Source: Candidatus Dietzia intestinipullorum (GTDB taxonomy: Bacteria; Actinomycetota; Actinomycetes; Mycobacteriales; Mycobacteriaceae). From it: a stretch of 64,000 bases of DNA. Below, in pieces: positions 1 to 7,867 of this stretch. The stretch covers positions 62,001-126,000 of the forward strand of contig DWWP01000019.1 of the NCBI GenBank assembly GCA_019119635.1, read 5' to 3'. Both the position numbers and the translations under genes were made by a program. The stretch's first letter is position 1. Each line of letters begins with the position of its first letter. Below the pieces are notes generated by a model, which worked only from the letters and a program-made list of their open reading frames with translations, searched no databases and was not told where the DNA came from.

Positions 1-43
1 TCGACCTCCTGGGCGGCGAGTCCCCCGCCCCGGACGGTAGCGC

Positions 44-484
44 TCAGCCGTAGCGGCGCAGGACTTCTTTTCGCAGGTCCTTGGTGGCGACGTCGGCGAT
101 CGTCTTCTGCGCCTTCTTGATCACCATGCCGGGGAGCTTGATCTTGAGGTCGACCTCGATATCGAACACGACGTGGGTGGTGCCGTCCCCGTTGTCGGTG
201 AGGGTGTAGCGGGCGTTCTGCATCTTCTGCGCGCCGCTCTCCACGAGGGTCCAGGACACCTCACCGTCGTACCACTCGTACCGGATCACCATCTCGTCGG
301 AGACGCCGAACTGGGCGACCTTCTCCCACACCACGATCGGCCAGCCCTCCTCGTCCGCCTCCCGGATCTCCACGCCCTTGTGGGCGTCGGACCAGTCGAC
401 CAGGGATTCGACGTCTGCCATCACCTCCATGATCTCGGGGATGCCCGCCTCGATATCGGTCGTGGATTGCACTGACACAGCCAT
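44..484 (-). CDS. SRPBCC (START-like) small-molecule binding protein
   Basis: This 146-residue protein has the SRPBCC/polyketide cyclase-like pattern: an N-terminal strand and helix with a VxxLVDW segment near residue 27, then alternating strands ending in a long C-terminal helix (KKAQKTIADVATKDLRKEV). Family members bind hydrophobic ligands in a deep cavity. No catalytic residues can be assigned, so the substrate is unknown. There is no signal peptide or membrane segment, so it should be cytosolic. The ATG at 484 is the only good start; its ribosome site is weak. It is divergent from the DUF1697 gene with about 47 bp between them. The family call is firm, the function is not. Confidence 0.85.
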   Translation of the reverse strand: MAVSVQSTTDIEAGIPEIMEVMADVESLVDWSDAHKGVEIREADEEGWPIVVWEKVAQFGVSDEMVIRYEWYDGEVSWTLVESGAQKMQNARYTLTDNGDGTTHVVFDIEVDLKIKLPGMVIKKAQKTIADVATKDLRKEVLRRYG

Positions 485-531
485 GACCCGGAAAGTACCC
501 GAGCGCGCGCCGCCTGTGTGAGGATCACCAC

Positions 532-1077
532 ATGAGCCGACGGGTCGCGCTGTTGCGGGGCATCAACGTGGGCAGGGCGGCGCGGATCGCGATGTCCGAC
601 CTCGCCGCCTGCACCGAGGCTGCGGGCTGCACGGACGTGAGCACGGTGCTGGCCACCGGGAACGTGGTGTTCACCGATCCCCGCCCGCTCGACGAGCTCC
701 GCGGGGTCCTCGAGGCGGCCTACTCGGAGCGCTTCGACTACACGGCGGTGGTGCAGGTCCTCGACCTCTGCGCCGTCGCCGCGGCGGTGGAGTCCTACCC
801 CTTCGAGACGCTCGACCAGCATCACGACTACGTGGTGTTCTCCGACGACCCCGCGGTGACCGCGCGGGTCCTCGACGAGATGACCGCTGCTCTCGACGGC
901 TCCCCGACCGGCGCTGTCGCCGCGGGGCCGGACTGCCTGCACTGGCGGATGGCCAAAGGCGAGACGCTCTCCTCGGCCGCCGGCAAGGTGCTCGATGGCC
1001 GGGAGAGCAAGCGTCATCTCACCACCAGGAATATCCGGACGCTACGGAAACTCCTCGCTGCCGACGCCGACCGGTGA
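532..1077 (+). CDS. DUF1697 family protein
   Basis: The 181-residue product begins with the family hallmark LLRGINVG (residues 7-14) and continues with a duplicated alpha/beta fold typical of DUF1697, including LATGNVVF near residue 40. Members are widespread cytosolic proteins of unknown biochemical role. No catalytic motif was recognised and there is no signal peptide. The stop codon lies inside a small inverted repeat (1069-1085). A stronger hairpin at 1109-1128 could end the transcript. Confidence 0.88.
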   Translation: MSRRVALLRGINVGRAARIAMSDLAACTEAAGCTDVSTVLATGNVVFTDPRPLDELRGVLEAAYSERFDYTAVVQVLDLCAVAAAVESYPFETLDQHHDYVVFSDDPAVTARVLDEMTAALDGSPTGAVAAGPDCLHWRMAKGETLSSAAGKVLDGRESKRHLTTRNIRTLRKLLAADADR

Positions 1078-1104
1078 GACCGGTCGGGCAGATCGGACAG
1101 GGAA

Positions 1105-1221
1105 TTACGGCGCCTCGACCGAGGCGCCGAGGGTGTCGACGCTTCCGGCGAGCGGTCCGAAGATCGCCGGGAAGATCGCGTCCCACATCTCCTGGATCTG
1201 ATCCATGTTGAACTCGGGCAT
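1105..1221 (-). CDS. 38-residue small protein, possible amphipathic envelope peptide
   Basis: A short frame runs from an ATG at 1221 to a TAA at 1105-1107 and encodes 38 residues, starting MPEFNMDQIQEMWDAIF and ending ASVEAP. It is preceded by a strong AAGGAG ribosome site 8 bp before the ATG, which is better than for many large genes here. The product is acidic, has no Cys, Lys or Arg, and its middle could form an amphipathic helix (WDAIFPAIFGPLAG). Corynebacteriales make very short acidic channel-forming peptides (PorA and PorH types, about 45-57 residues) without signal peptides. The resemblance is in size, charge and helix only; no homology was established. Its last codons overlap a hairpin. 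Confidence 0.5.
   Translation of the reverse strand: MPEFNMDQIQEMWDAIFPAIFGPLAGSVDTLGASVEAP
1109..1128. terminator. Hairpin downstream of the DUF1697 gene
   Basis: Perfect 8-bp arms GGCGCCTC/GAGGCGCC enclose a 4-nt loop about 30 bp after the DUF1697 stop. There is no T-run. It could end the DUF1697 transcript, and it also encodes the last codons of the 38-residue gene on the other strand. Confidence 0.45.
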
Positions 1222-1272
1222 GCGCCACGCTCCTTATAGCCAGGGCGGCGTGCGGACGTTCCGCAGGACGCC

Positions 1273-1288
1273 GTGATCCCACGATCAC
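1273..1288. promoter_or_regulatory. Perfect palindrome between the small peptide gene and the lipoprotein gene
   Basis: GTGATC, 4 bp (CCAC), then GATCAC is a perfect inverted repeat lying 52 bp upstream of the small ORF and 80 bp upstream of the DUF2599 lipoprotein gene. It could be an operator for either or both. It resembles half sites of Crp-type regulators, but the spacing is 2 bp too long for that consensus. Confidence 0.35.
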
Positions 1289-1367
1289 AGGATTACCGCC
1301 GACGCGCGAGATCGCAACCCCCGCACCCCGGGGGCGCCAGCCGCCGGCGTGGCAGACTGCGCTGTCG

Positions 1368-1928
1368 ATGCGCCTCCGCCGACACCGCCCCGCCCTCGCA
1401 CTGGCCCTGGCGGTCGCGGCGGGACTGGCGTCGTGCTCCGTGGGCGAGAAGGACGCCGCGCCGACCAGCTCCGCCGGCAGCTCCGCGACCGCGTCATCGC
1501 CGGACCGGCAGACCTCGTCGTCGTCACCCCTCCCCCCGGTGGTCCCGGTGACCCCGCGGGCCCCGGGCACCGCCGACTCCGCATCCCCGTCGTCCTCCCC
1601 TCCTGCACCCACTCCGGCGGCCGGACCCCTGGTGGCGTCGGCTCGGTGGGCGGACTCGGCCTACGGCGCGACCCTCAAGGTCGCCCCGACCGAGGCCGGG
1701 CGCACGGCGAGCGGCCCCGCGGATGCCCGCGTCGCCTGGGAGGAGGTCCTCACTCTCGCCCCGGACGCCGACACGCCGGGGATGTGGGAGCAGTTCGACT
1801 GCCACTGGACCTGGGCGCGCCTTCTCGAGCCGGACAAGCCCACGTGGAACGTGGAGCCGTGGCGACCGGTGGTCGACGAGGGGCAGATGGTCGCCGAGGC
1901 GTGCAATCCGGGCGGCCCGGAGGTCTGA
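1368..1928 (+). CDS. DUF2599 domain lipoprotein
   Basis: The 186-residue product starts with a basic, hydrophobic lipoprotein signal (MRLRRHRPALALALAVAAGLASC); the lipobox LASC places the lipidated Cys near residue 23. A Ser/Thr/Pro-rich linker of about 60 residues follows. The C-terminal half (about residues 90-186) matches DUF2599: SARWADSAYGATLKVAPT, then WEEVLTLAPDADTPGMWEQF, then WNVEPWRP, with two conserved Cys (FDCHW and EACNP). It should be anchored on the outer face of the membrane. DUF2599 has no assigned function and is common in mycolic-acid actinobacteria. It converges with the PAS-LuxR gene. Confidence 0.88.
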   Translation: MRLRRHRPALALALAVAAGLASCSVGEKDAAPTSSAGSSATASSPDRQTSSSSPLPPVVPVTPRAPGTADSASPSSSPPAPTPAAGPLVASARWADSAYGATLKVAPTEAGRTASGPADARVAWEEVLTLAPDADTPGMWEQFDCHWTWARLLEPDKPTWNVEPWRPVVDEGQMVAEACNPGGPEV

Positions 1929-1939
1929 CGGCGGGCTCG

Positions 1940-2692
1940 TCAGCCCGGTGGTCGGAGCAGGCCCGCCTCTGCGGCCCGCGTGGCGACCCCGGCCCGACTG
2001 CGGGCGCCCAGCTTGGTGATGATCCGGCTGACGCGGTCCTTGACCGTGTGCACGCTGAGGTGGACCCGGTCGGAGATCTCCTGGTTGGAGTAGCCGTCCG
2101 CGATCAGATGGATGATCTCCACGTCGTCCCGGAGCCCCATCCCGCGAGCGGTGTCGAGTTGCAGCGATCTCTCGACCGCGTCGAGGGCCGGTTCCGCCCG
2201 ACCCGGATCGGCGGCGGCGCGGCCGACCATGAGGGCGAGTCGGCGGTAGACCTCGAGCGCCGAGCGTTGTTGTTCCTCGAGCAGTTCCAGCCGGCTGGTC
2301 TTGGTGGCCAGATTCTCCTGGAGGCGGCGCAGTTCGGTGATGTCGCGCCCGACGCCCTGTCGACCGACCAGACGCCCGTCCCGGTAGATGTTCCCGGCGT
2401 GGATCTCCAGGTCCCGCGCCTGCCCGTCCGGCTGCAAAATCCTGGTCTCGAAGTAGCGCCCCGGCTCGGCGCTCTGCATACCCAGCCGGAAGTGTTCGGC
2501 TGTCTCCGGCAGCGCCGCGGGGTCGATCACCGCGGAGAAGTGCCTGCCGATCAGGTCGCGGAGGTCCCACCCGAAGATGCGCTCGCCGGCCGGGTTGATG
2601 TAGGTGAACCTGCCGTCGACATCGACCGCGTACACGACATCCGCCAGGCGGGCCAGGAGGTCGCCATAGTCGAGAGAGGGGTCGTCGTGCAC
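1940..2692 (-). CDS. PAS domain LuxR-type transcriptional regulator
   Basis: The 250-residue cytosolic protein has a PAS fold at about residues 8-110 (YAVDVDGRFTYINPAGERIFG), a PAC motif ending GVGRDITELRRL, and a helical connector rich in Gln and Glu (about 120-165). A C-terminal LuxR/FixJ helix-turn-helix follows (about 190-245; DGYSNQEISDRVHLSVHTVKDRV). It lacks a kinase or receiver domain, so the signal is presumably sensed directly by PAS. No heme or flavin ligand can be assigned. It is divergent from the acyl-CoA synthetase gene at 2862 across 169 bp and may regulate it, which is inference from position. Confidence 0.88.
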   Translation of the reverse strand: MHDDPSLDYGDLLARLADVVYAVDVDGRFTYINPAGERIFGWDLRDLIGRHFSAVIDPAALPETAEHFRLGMQSAEPGRYFETRILQPDGQARDLEIHAGNIYRDGRLVGRQGVGRDITELRRLQENLATKTSRLELLEEQQRSALEVYRRLALMVGRAAADPGRAEPALDAVERSLQLDTARGMGLRDDVEIIHLIADGYSNQEISDRVHLSVHTVKDRVSRIITKLGARSRAGVATRAAEAGLLRPPG

Positions 2693-2861
2693 CCCGCCAG
2701 GTTACCCACGTGCCCGCATCTGTCCTGGTCGGGCGACCCCGCCGCTCTGGGCCGCGCACCCGTTCGGGTGTCGATGCACGACCTCCGGGGGTGTCGCTCG
2801 CGACGGGCCGGCCGGAGAATGTGAGCCACACCATCTTCTCCGAACACAGCAGGGAAAAACC

Positions 2862-4520
2862 GTGACACCTACCGACATGTCCACCGCCGACGCGGTCTCC
2901 GACCGCCTGGCCGCCGCCACCACCCTCGCGGACCTGTTCCTGGCGACCGCCGACGCGCATCCGGATCAGGTTGCCCTGCGCTCGCACGAGTCGGGGCTCG
3001 AGCTGACGTACCGCCAGGCCCGGGCCCGCGTCGGGGCGATCGCCGACAGGCTCCGGTCGCTCGGGGTCGACCGCGGTGAGCCGGTGGCGCTGATGCTGCG
3101 GAACCGGCCGGAGTTCCACCTGGTCGACACCGCCGTGATGCTCCTGGGCGCCGTGCCGTTCAGCCTCTACAACACGTCGCCGCCCGACCAGCTCGCGTAT
3201 GTCCTGGCCGACGCCGGGGCGACGACGGTGATCACCGAGTCCGGGTTCCTCGACGTCCTGGAGACGGCGAGCGCGTCCGCGCAGTCCGTCGAGCGGCTGC
3301 TGCTGGTGGACGACCGCGCAGACGAGTACGGCGATCTGGTAGACGAACTGGCTGCCGAGGAGACCGACTTCACCTTCACTCCGTCCGACCGGATCCGCCC
3401 GGACGATCTGCTGACGCTGATCTACACGTCCGGCACAACCGGGCCGCAGAAGGGCGTCGAGCTCACCCATCGCGGCATGCTCACCCAGTTGCGCGGCGTC
3501 CACGCGGCGGTCCCGCTACCCGGAGCCGGCCGTCAGCTGTCGTTCCTGCCCGCGGCGCACGTCGCTGACCGGTGGACCTCGCACTACTCGGGCTTCATGA
3601 CCTACGCCAACGCGGTGACCTGCCTGGCGGACATGGCGGATCTGGCACCCGCCCTGGTGCAGACCCGGCCGACCGTCTTCGGGGCGGTCCCCCGGGTGTG
3701 GGAGAAGCTCAGGGCCGCGCTCGAGGCCGGCTATCCGGGCGACATCATGGCCGATGCCGTCGCGGACCCGGCGCTCGCCGAGACGCTCCGGACGAAGCTC
3801 GGACTCGACGCGGCGCGGTGGGTGGTCACGGGGGCGGCACCGACCCCCCGCGGCGTCCTCGAGTTTTTTGTCGCGCTCGGCCTGCCGTTGTGCGAGATGC
3901 TGGGGATGTCGGAGGTCTCGTGCTGCGTGGCCACCAACACCCCGGACGCGATCAGGCTCGGCAGCGTCGGTCGACCGCTCGACACGGTGGCTGTCCGGAT
4001 CGCCGACGACGGCGAGGTGCTGGTCCACGGGCCGCAGGTGATGCGCGGCTACCGCGGCGCCCCGGCCAAGACCGCCGAGTCGATCGACGACGAGGGGTGG
4101 CTGCGAACCGGCGACATCGGGAGGATCGACGATGACGGCTTCCTCTGGATTGTCGACCGCAAGAAGGAACTGATCATCAATGCGGCCGGCAAGAACATGT
4201 CCCCGACCGCCATCGAGATGGCTGTCCTGTCTGCCGGGAGTGCGGTCTCTCATGTCGCCGTCATCGGCGATCGTCGCCCGTACGTCGTGGCGTTGATCGT
4301 CGCGGCCCCCGAGGCGGCGGACGATCCGGAGCTCGAGCAACGCGTCCGAGACCAGATCGACAGGGCCAACGCCACCCTCGCCCGAGTCGAGCAGATCAAG
4401 AAGTTCACCGTGCTGCGGGAGGACTGGCGGCCCGGTCACGAGCTGACGCCGACCATGAAGCTCCGCCGCCGCGTGATCGACGAGCTCTACGCCGCGGAGA
4501 TCGACCAGCTCTTCGCCTGA
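2862..4520 (+). CDS. Long-chain acyl-CoA synthetase / AMP-dependent ligase (FadD type)
   Basis: The 552-residue enzyme belongs to the ANL superfamily, which activates a carboxylate to an acyl adenylate and then an acyl-CoA. The ATP-binding A3 motif YTSGTTGPQKG is at residues 188-198. The A5 region (LCEMLGMSE) and the A7/A8 hinge (RTGDIGRIDDDGFLWIVDRKKE) with NAAGKNMSP follow in order, and the C-terminal domain has PTMKLRR near residue 534. The length fits FadD15-like long-chain ligases, which are usually near 600. There is no signal peptide. A second ATG six codons in would also serve as start. The specific fatty acid cannot be read from the sequence. Confidence 0.92.
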   Translation: MTPTDMSTADAVSDRLAAATTLADLFLATADAHPDQVALRSHESGLELTYRQARARVGAIADRLRSLGVDRGEPVALMLRNRPEFHLVDTAVMLLGAVPFSLYNTSPPDQLAYVLADAGATTVITESGFLDVLETASASAQSVERLLLVDDRADEYGDLVDELAAEETDFTFTPSDRIRPDDLLTLIYTSGTTGPQKGVELTHRGMLTQLRGVHAAVPLPGAGRQLSFLPAAHVADRWTSHYSGFMTYANAVTCLADMADLAPALVQTRPTVFGAVPRVWEKLRAALEAGYPGDIMADAVADPALAETLRTKLGLDAARWVVTGAAPTPRGVLEFFVALGLPLCEMLGMSEVSCCVATNTPDAIRLGSVGRPLDTVAVRIADDGEVLVHGPQVMRGYRGAPAKTAESIDDEGWLRTGDIGRIDDDGFLWIVDRKKELIINAAGKNMSPTAIEMAVLSAGSAVSHVAVIGDRRPYVVALIVAAPEAADDPELEQRVRDQIDRANATLARVEQIKKFTVLREDWRPGHELTPTMKLRRRVIDELYAAEIDQLFA

Positions 4521-4590
4521 ACCGTCCCCGCTCTCGACCCACCTTCGTTCCTCCGGTGGCACCGGCGCGCACGGCTCGCACAATGGGGCC

Positions 4591-5544
4591 ATGCGTGAGC
4601 TACAGAGGCAGATCATCGACGCGCTCCGGGTCCGTCCCGAGATCGATCCGGCCGCCGAGGTGGAGGCCCGCATCGGGTTCCTCGTGGACTACCTGGGCGC
4701 GAGCGGCGCCTCGGGGCTGGTGTTGGGCCTGTCCGGCGGGGTCGACTCGACTCTCGCGGGCAGGCTGGCGCAGCTCGCGGTGGAGCGGGTCCGCGAGCGC
4801 GGCGGGGACGCGGTGTTCGTGGGCGTGCGGTTGCCGTACCGGGTCCAACACGACGAGGCCGACGCGGTGGCGGCGCTGGAGTTCGTGGCCGCCGACGAGT
4901 CGATGACGCTCAACGTGGGCCCGGCCGTCGACGCGTTCGCCGCCGAGTACTCCGACGCCGCGGGCGTGGCGCTCACGGACTTCACCAAGGGCAACACCAA
5001 GGCCCGCCACCGCATGGTCGCGCAGTACGCCCTCGCCGGCGACCGTGACCTGCTGGTGGTGGGCGCGGATCAGGCGGCGGAGAACGTGACCGGGTTCTTC
5101 ACCAAGTACGGGGACGGCGCGGCCGACGTCGTGCCGCTGGCCGGGCTGGACAAGCGCCAGTCGCGACTACTGCTGCGCCACCTCGGCGCCCCTCGGCAGC
5201 TGTGGGAGAAGACTCCCACCGCCGACCTGCTCGACGAGGACGTGGGCCGGACCGACGAGGACGAACTCGGGCTGCGCTACGACGACATCGACGACTACCT
5301 CGAGGGACGCGACGTCCCGGATGGGGCCGCGCAGCGGATCGAGACCGTCTGGGGCCGCAACCACCACAAGCGCACCGGGCCGGTCGGCCCCGCCGACACC
5401 TGGTGGCGCGCCGGCACCGGGCTGAGCCACGTACCCCCCACTCACAGACCGCCCTGCTCGTGGTGGACATGCAGAATTCGTACTTCGAGTCCCCAGATCT
5501 CGCCGCGGTGCGCGACGACCTGCTGGTCCGGGTCAACGCACTGA
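4591..5544 (+). CDS. nadE: NAD+ synthetase, ammonia-dependent, with abnormal C-terminus
   Basis: NadE amidates nicotinic acid adenine dinucleotide to NAD+. The PP-loop SGGVDST is at residues 48-54, FTKGNTKARHRM near 132-143, GADQAAENVTGFFTKYGDGA near 158-177, and the family C-terminal signature HHKR...DTWWR ends near residue 273. There is no glutaminase domain, so ammonia is the nitrogen donor. Normal proteins of this type stop soon after DTWW. Here the frame runs on for about 45 Pro/Arg/Ser/Cys-rich residues that lie over the start of the next gene, so the stop or the frame has probably been lost near 5412-5440 (a six-C run is at 5433-5438). The catalytic core looks intact. Confidence 0.88.
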   Translation: MRELQRQIIDALRVRPEIDPAAEVEARIGFLVDYLGASGASGLVLGLSGGVDSTLAGRLAQLAVERVRERGGDAVFVGVRLPYRVQHDEADAVAALEFVAADESMTLNVGPAVDAFAAEYSDAAGVALTDFTKGNTKARHRMVAQYALAGDRDLLVVGADQAAENVTGFFTKYGDGAADVVPLAGLDKRQSRLLLRHLGAPRQLWEKTPTADLLDEDVGRTDEDELGLRYDDIDDYLEGRDVPDGAAQRIETVWGRNHHKRTGPVGPADTWWRAGTGLSHVPPTHRPPCSWWTCRIRTSSPQISPRCATTCWSGSTH

Positions 5545-6010
5545 TCCGCACCGCGCGCGAGGCGGGCCGGACCGTGGTGATCGCTCGCACCGAACACCAG
5601 CGCGATCGTTCCACGTGGACGCTCAACATGCTCGACGACGACGAGGGATTCGCCTTCCCCGGCACGGAGCAGGCGCGGCTCCTCGACGGGCTGGACTCAG
5701 GCGGGCACGTCGAGGTGGTCAAGACCCGCGACAGCGCGTTCCACGGCACCACGCTGCGGCGCGAACTGGACCGCCTCGGAGTGGGGGCCTCCTCGTGTGC
5801 GGGGTGTCCACGCACAGCTGCGTGGCGCAGACGGCCCTCGACGCCTTCGATGACAACATCCGGGCGGCGGTCGCCGTCGACGCCGTCTCCTCGGACGACG
5901 CGGAGCTGTCCCGCGTGCTGCTCGAGTTCCTGCGGGAGCAGAAGCGACAGCCGCTATTGGGCCTCGACGAGAGCCTGGATCTGCTCCGGACCGGCCACTG
6001 GCCCGCCTGA
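5403..6010 (+). pseudogene. Isochorismatase-family cysteine hydrolase, frameshifted
   Basis: Two overlapping frames together encode one cysteine hydrolase of the nicotinamidase/isochorismatase fold. The first carries ALLVVDMQNSYFE (catalytic Asp) and VVKTRDSAFHG (catalytic Lys). The second carries GLLVCGVSTHSCVAQTA (catalytic Cys) and runs to the TGA at 6010. The frame changes at a run of five G at 5783-5787, and one more G would restore a continuous protein. The start is also unclear: the first usable codon in frame is GTG at 5403, inside the NadE signature, and adding one C to the run at 5433-5438 would join nadE and this frame. Either real decay or two homopolymer errors. A nicotinamidase-like role beside nadE is possible but unproven. 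Confidence 0.75.
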
Positions 6011-6026
6011 CCCGCCTGGCCCGCCG

Positions 6027-7028
6027 TCAGGGCCGGCTCACGGCCCCGTCGGGGTAGCGGGCGAAGCGGGCCTCGCCGTGCGGGTGGACCGGATCGTCCT
6101 GCGGGAGGGACCACTGTCCGAAGCGGCCCGACCGGAAGTCGTCGAACGCGGCAGTAAGCTCCTCGCGGGTGTTGGCGACGAACGGCCCCTGCTGGACGAC
6201 CGGGGCGCCGATAGGCCGGGCTTGCAGCACGAGGACGTTCGCCCCCTCGGGCCCCGCCGTCACGGTGACCGCCTGCGGTTCCAGCACGGCGGCCTCGTAG
6301 CCGAGCTCGCGGTCGTCGACGGTGAGCGCGCCACCGTAGTTGTAGAGGACGCGGTTGGCGGCGGGGTCGAACGCCGGGAGCTCCGTGCTCACGCCGGGGT
6401 CGAGGGAGACGATCCAGATGGCCAGGTGGTTCTCCGGTCGCGCGGCCCACGAGCGCGGGGGCGGGTCGAGGGCGCGCACGCCGTCGAGCTCCCCGGCGAT
6501 GAGGCGGAACCTGGCGGCCGCGCCCTCGTCGCCGCGGACCACCACGGGGGTCTGCTCGCCCCAAAACATGTCGAAGTGCGGCTCGGCGGACTTGTCCTCC
6601 GGCGCGAGGTTGAGCCAGATCTGGAACAGCTCGAGCGGGTTGGGGCCGTCGGCGTCGAGGAGGGGCATCATCTCGGAATGCGAGATCCCGGCCCCGGCGG
6701 TGAGCCACTGGGTGTCGCCGTGGCCGAAGCGCGCGGCGGCGCCGAGGGAGTCGGAGTGGTCCACCACGCCGTCGAGCACCACCGTCACCGTCTCGAACCC
6801 GCGGTGCGGGTGCTGGGGGAAGCCGGGCACCTCGGTGCCGTGGTACATCGACCAGCCGTCGGTGCCGGAGAAATCCTGTCCCAGCTGCCGCCCGTCGAGG
6901 GAGGCGGCCGGCCGCATGGTCTCGCCGTCGGCGGGCGGGAACTCGTCCCGGTGGTGCGCGGTGAACAGGAACGGGTCCACGCCCGGCCACTGTGCTCCGA
7001 GGGGGACGACCTGACGGATGGCGGACAT
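6027..7028 (-). CDS. Pirin family protein
   Basis: The 333-residue product is a bicupin pirin. The N-terminal cupin contains the metal-site pattern PGFPQHPHRGFETVTVVLDG (His residues near 73-75), then GDTQWLTAGAGISHSEM. The C-terminal cupin carries a second beta barrel ending near residue 300. Bacterial pirins bind Fe and several act as quercetin dioxygenases or as redox-responsive partners; the role here is not known. It is cytosolic, with a good ribosome site (AGGAGG) before the ATG at 7028. A second, shorter pirin of a different subgroup lies at 19309. Confidence 0.92.
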   Translation of the reverse strand: MSAIRQVVPLGAQWPGVDPFLFTAHHRDEFPPADGETMRPAASLDGRQLGQDFSGTDGWSMYHGTEVPGFPQHPHRGFETVTVVLDGVVDHSDSLGAAARFGHGDTQWLTAGAGISHSEMMPLLDADGPNPLELFQIWLNLAPEDKSAEPHFDMFWGEQTPVVVRGDEGAAARFRLIAGELDGVRALDPPPRSWAARPENHLAIWIVSLDPGVSTELPAFDPAANRVLYNYGGALTVDDRELGYEAAVLEPQAVTVTAGPEGANVLVLQARPIGAPVVQQGPFVANTREELTAAFDDFRSGRFGQWSLPQDDPVHPHGEARFARYPDGAVSRP

Positions 7029-7101
7029 GGGATCCTCCTACGACGAGACGCGCATTGATGTCACGTCATACAACCGAGAAGGGGCCCCGATTGTTCCCGC
7101 G

Positions 7102-7734
7102 TCAGCCGCGTGCGACGACGCCGGTGATCGGGATGCGCCCGTCGACGGCCTGGCGGAAGTTGAGGACCGCGCGCTCGAGGTGGAAGTCGTTGGTGACGAC
7201 GACGGCGCCGGTCGTCCCACGGTCCCGGAAGATCTGGTCGGTGAACTGGGCGTTCTGGACCGTCGACCCGGAAGCCCCCTCCTCGGTGATCCGGTCGGGG
7301 GCGACGCCCGCCCCGCGCAGCCAGTCGCCCATCGCCTGCGCCTCGGTCCGGCCGTTCTGCGGCGCACCGCCGGTGACGATGACACGGGCGGTCGGGTAGG
7401 CGTTGGCGAGCCGGAGTCCGGCGCGCAGCCGCTCCTCGAGCACGGGCTGGATGTCGCCCTCCGGGGTCAGCCCCGCGCCGAGGATGACGATGTCGGTGGT
7501 GAACGGGTTGATCGTCAGCACAGCCGGATCGTGCGTGGAGAGGACCTCGAAGTCGCCGCACATCGGCAGCATCGATTCGTCGATGTTCTGGCAGCCCAGC
7601 ATGACGGCGCCGTTGAACAGCGCCTCCCCCGACGGCATCTCCGCAGAGCCGGCGGAGGCGGCGCCCGCCCCCGTACCCAGCACGATTGCCGCGGCCGCAC
7701 CGAGCGCGGCGAGACGAGTCTGTGACTTCTTCAC
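7102..7734 (-). CDS. Secreted YdcF/SanA-like (DUF218) protein
   Basis: The chosen GTG at 7734 is preceded by GGAGG at an 8-bp spacing and gives a 210-residue protein with a signal peptide (KKSQTRLAALGAAAAIVLG, with AGAASA before the mature part). A longer frame upstream lacks such support. The DUF218 domain shows DIVILGAGLTPEGDIQPVL, then RVIVTGGAPQNGRTEAQAM, then ITEEGASGSTVQNA and VVVTNDFHLERA, the usual order of conserved Gly, Glu and His residues. Homologues act in envelope maintenance and vancomycin tolerance in enterobacteria, but the biochemical activity is unknown. Two Cys near the start of the mature part may form a disulfide. Confidence 0.85.
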   Translation of the reverse strand: MKKSQTRLAALGAAAAIVLGTGAGAASAGSAEMPSGEALFNGAVMLGCQNIDESMLPMCGDFEVLSTHDPAVLTINPFTTDIVILGAGLTPEGDIQPVLEERLRAGLRLANAYPTARVIVTGGAPQNGRTEAQAMGDWLRGAGVAPDRITEEGASGSTVQNAQFTDQIFRDRGTTGAVVVTNDFHLERAVLNFRQAVDGRIPITGVVARG

Positions 7735-7789
7735 GATAAAGGTCCTCCCCCAAGTGGTCTGGTCCCGAGTGTCCCAAAATTTCGTGACC

Positions 7790-7801
7790 CGATAGTTATC
7801 G
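7790..7801. promoter_or_regulatory. Palindrome upstream of the YdcF-like gene
   Basis: CGATA, 2 bp, TATCG is a perfect short inverted repeat about 56 bp before the chosen GTG of the YdcF-like gene and 66 bp before the divergent glycosylase gene. Its position fits an operator; the regulator is unknown. Confidence 0.25.
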
Positions 7802-7867
7802 TCGGCAAGAGTACAGGCGTTACACGAGAATCCACACCGGAGCGCGTCTCCGCGTACGGTGCACGGC

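Noticed and set aside
1-53. C-terminal end of a plus-strand gene entering the window
   Set aside because: A 16-codon frame ends at a TAG at 51-53, but another frame ends at 38-40 and neither shows a recognisable tail. Too short to support.
1273-1288. Crp/GlxR binding site
   Set aside because: The TGTGA and TCAC halves are 8 bp apart instead of the 6 required by the consensus.
1524-3503. Very long minus-strand frame across the DUF2599, PAS-LuxR and ligase genes
   Set aside because: It crosses several well-supported genes on both strands and shows no recognisable domain.
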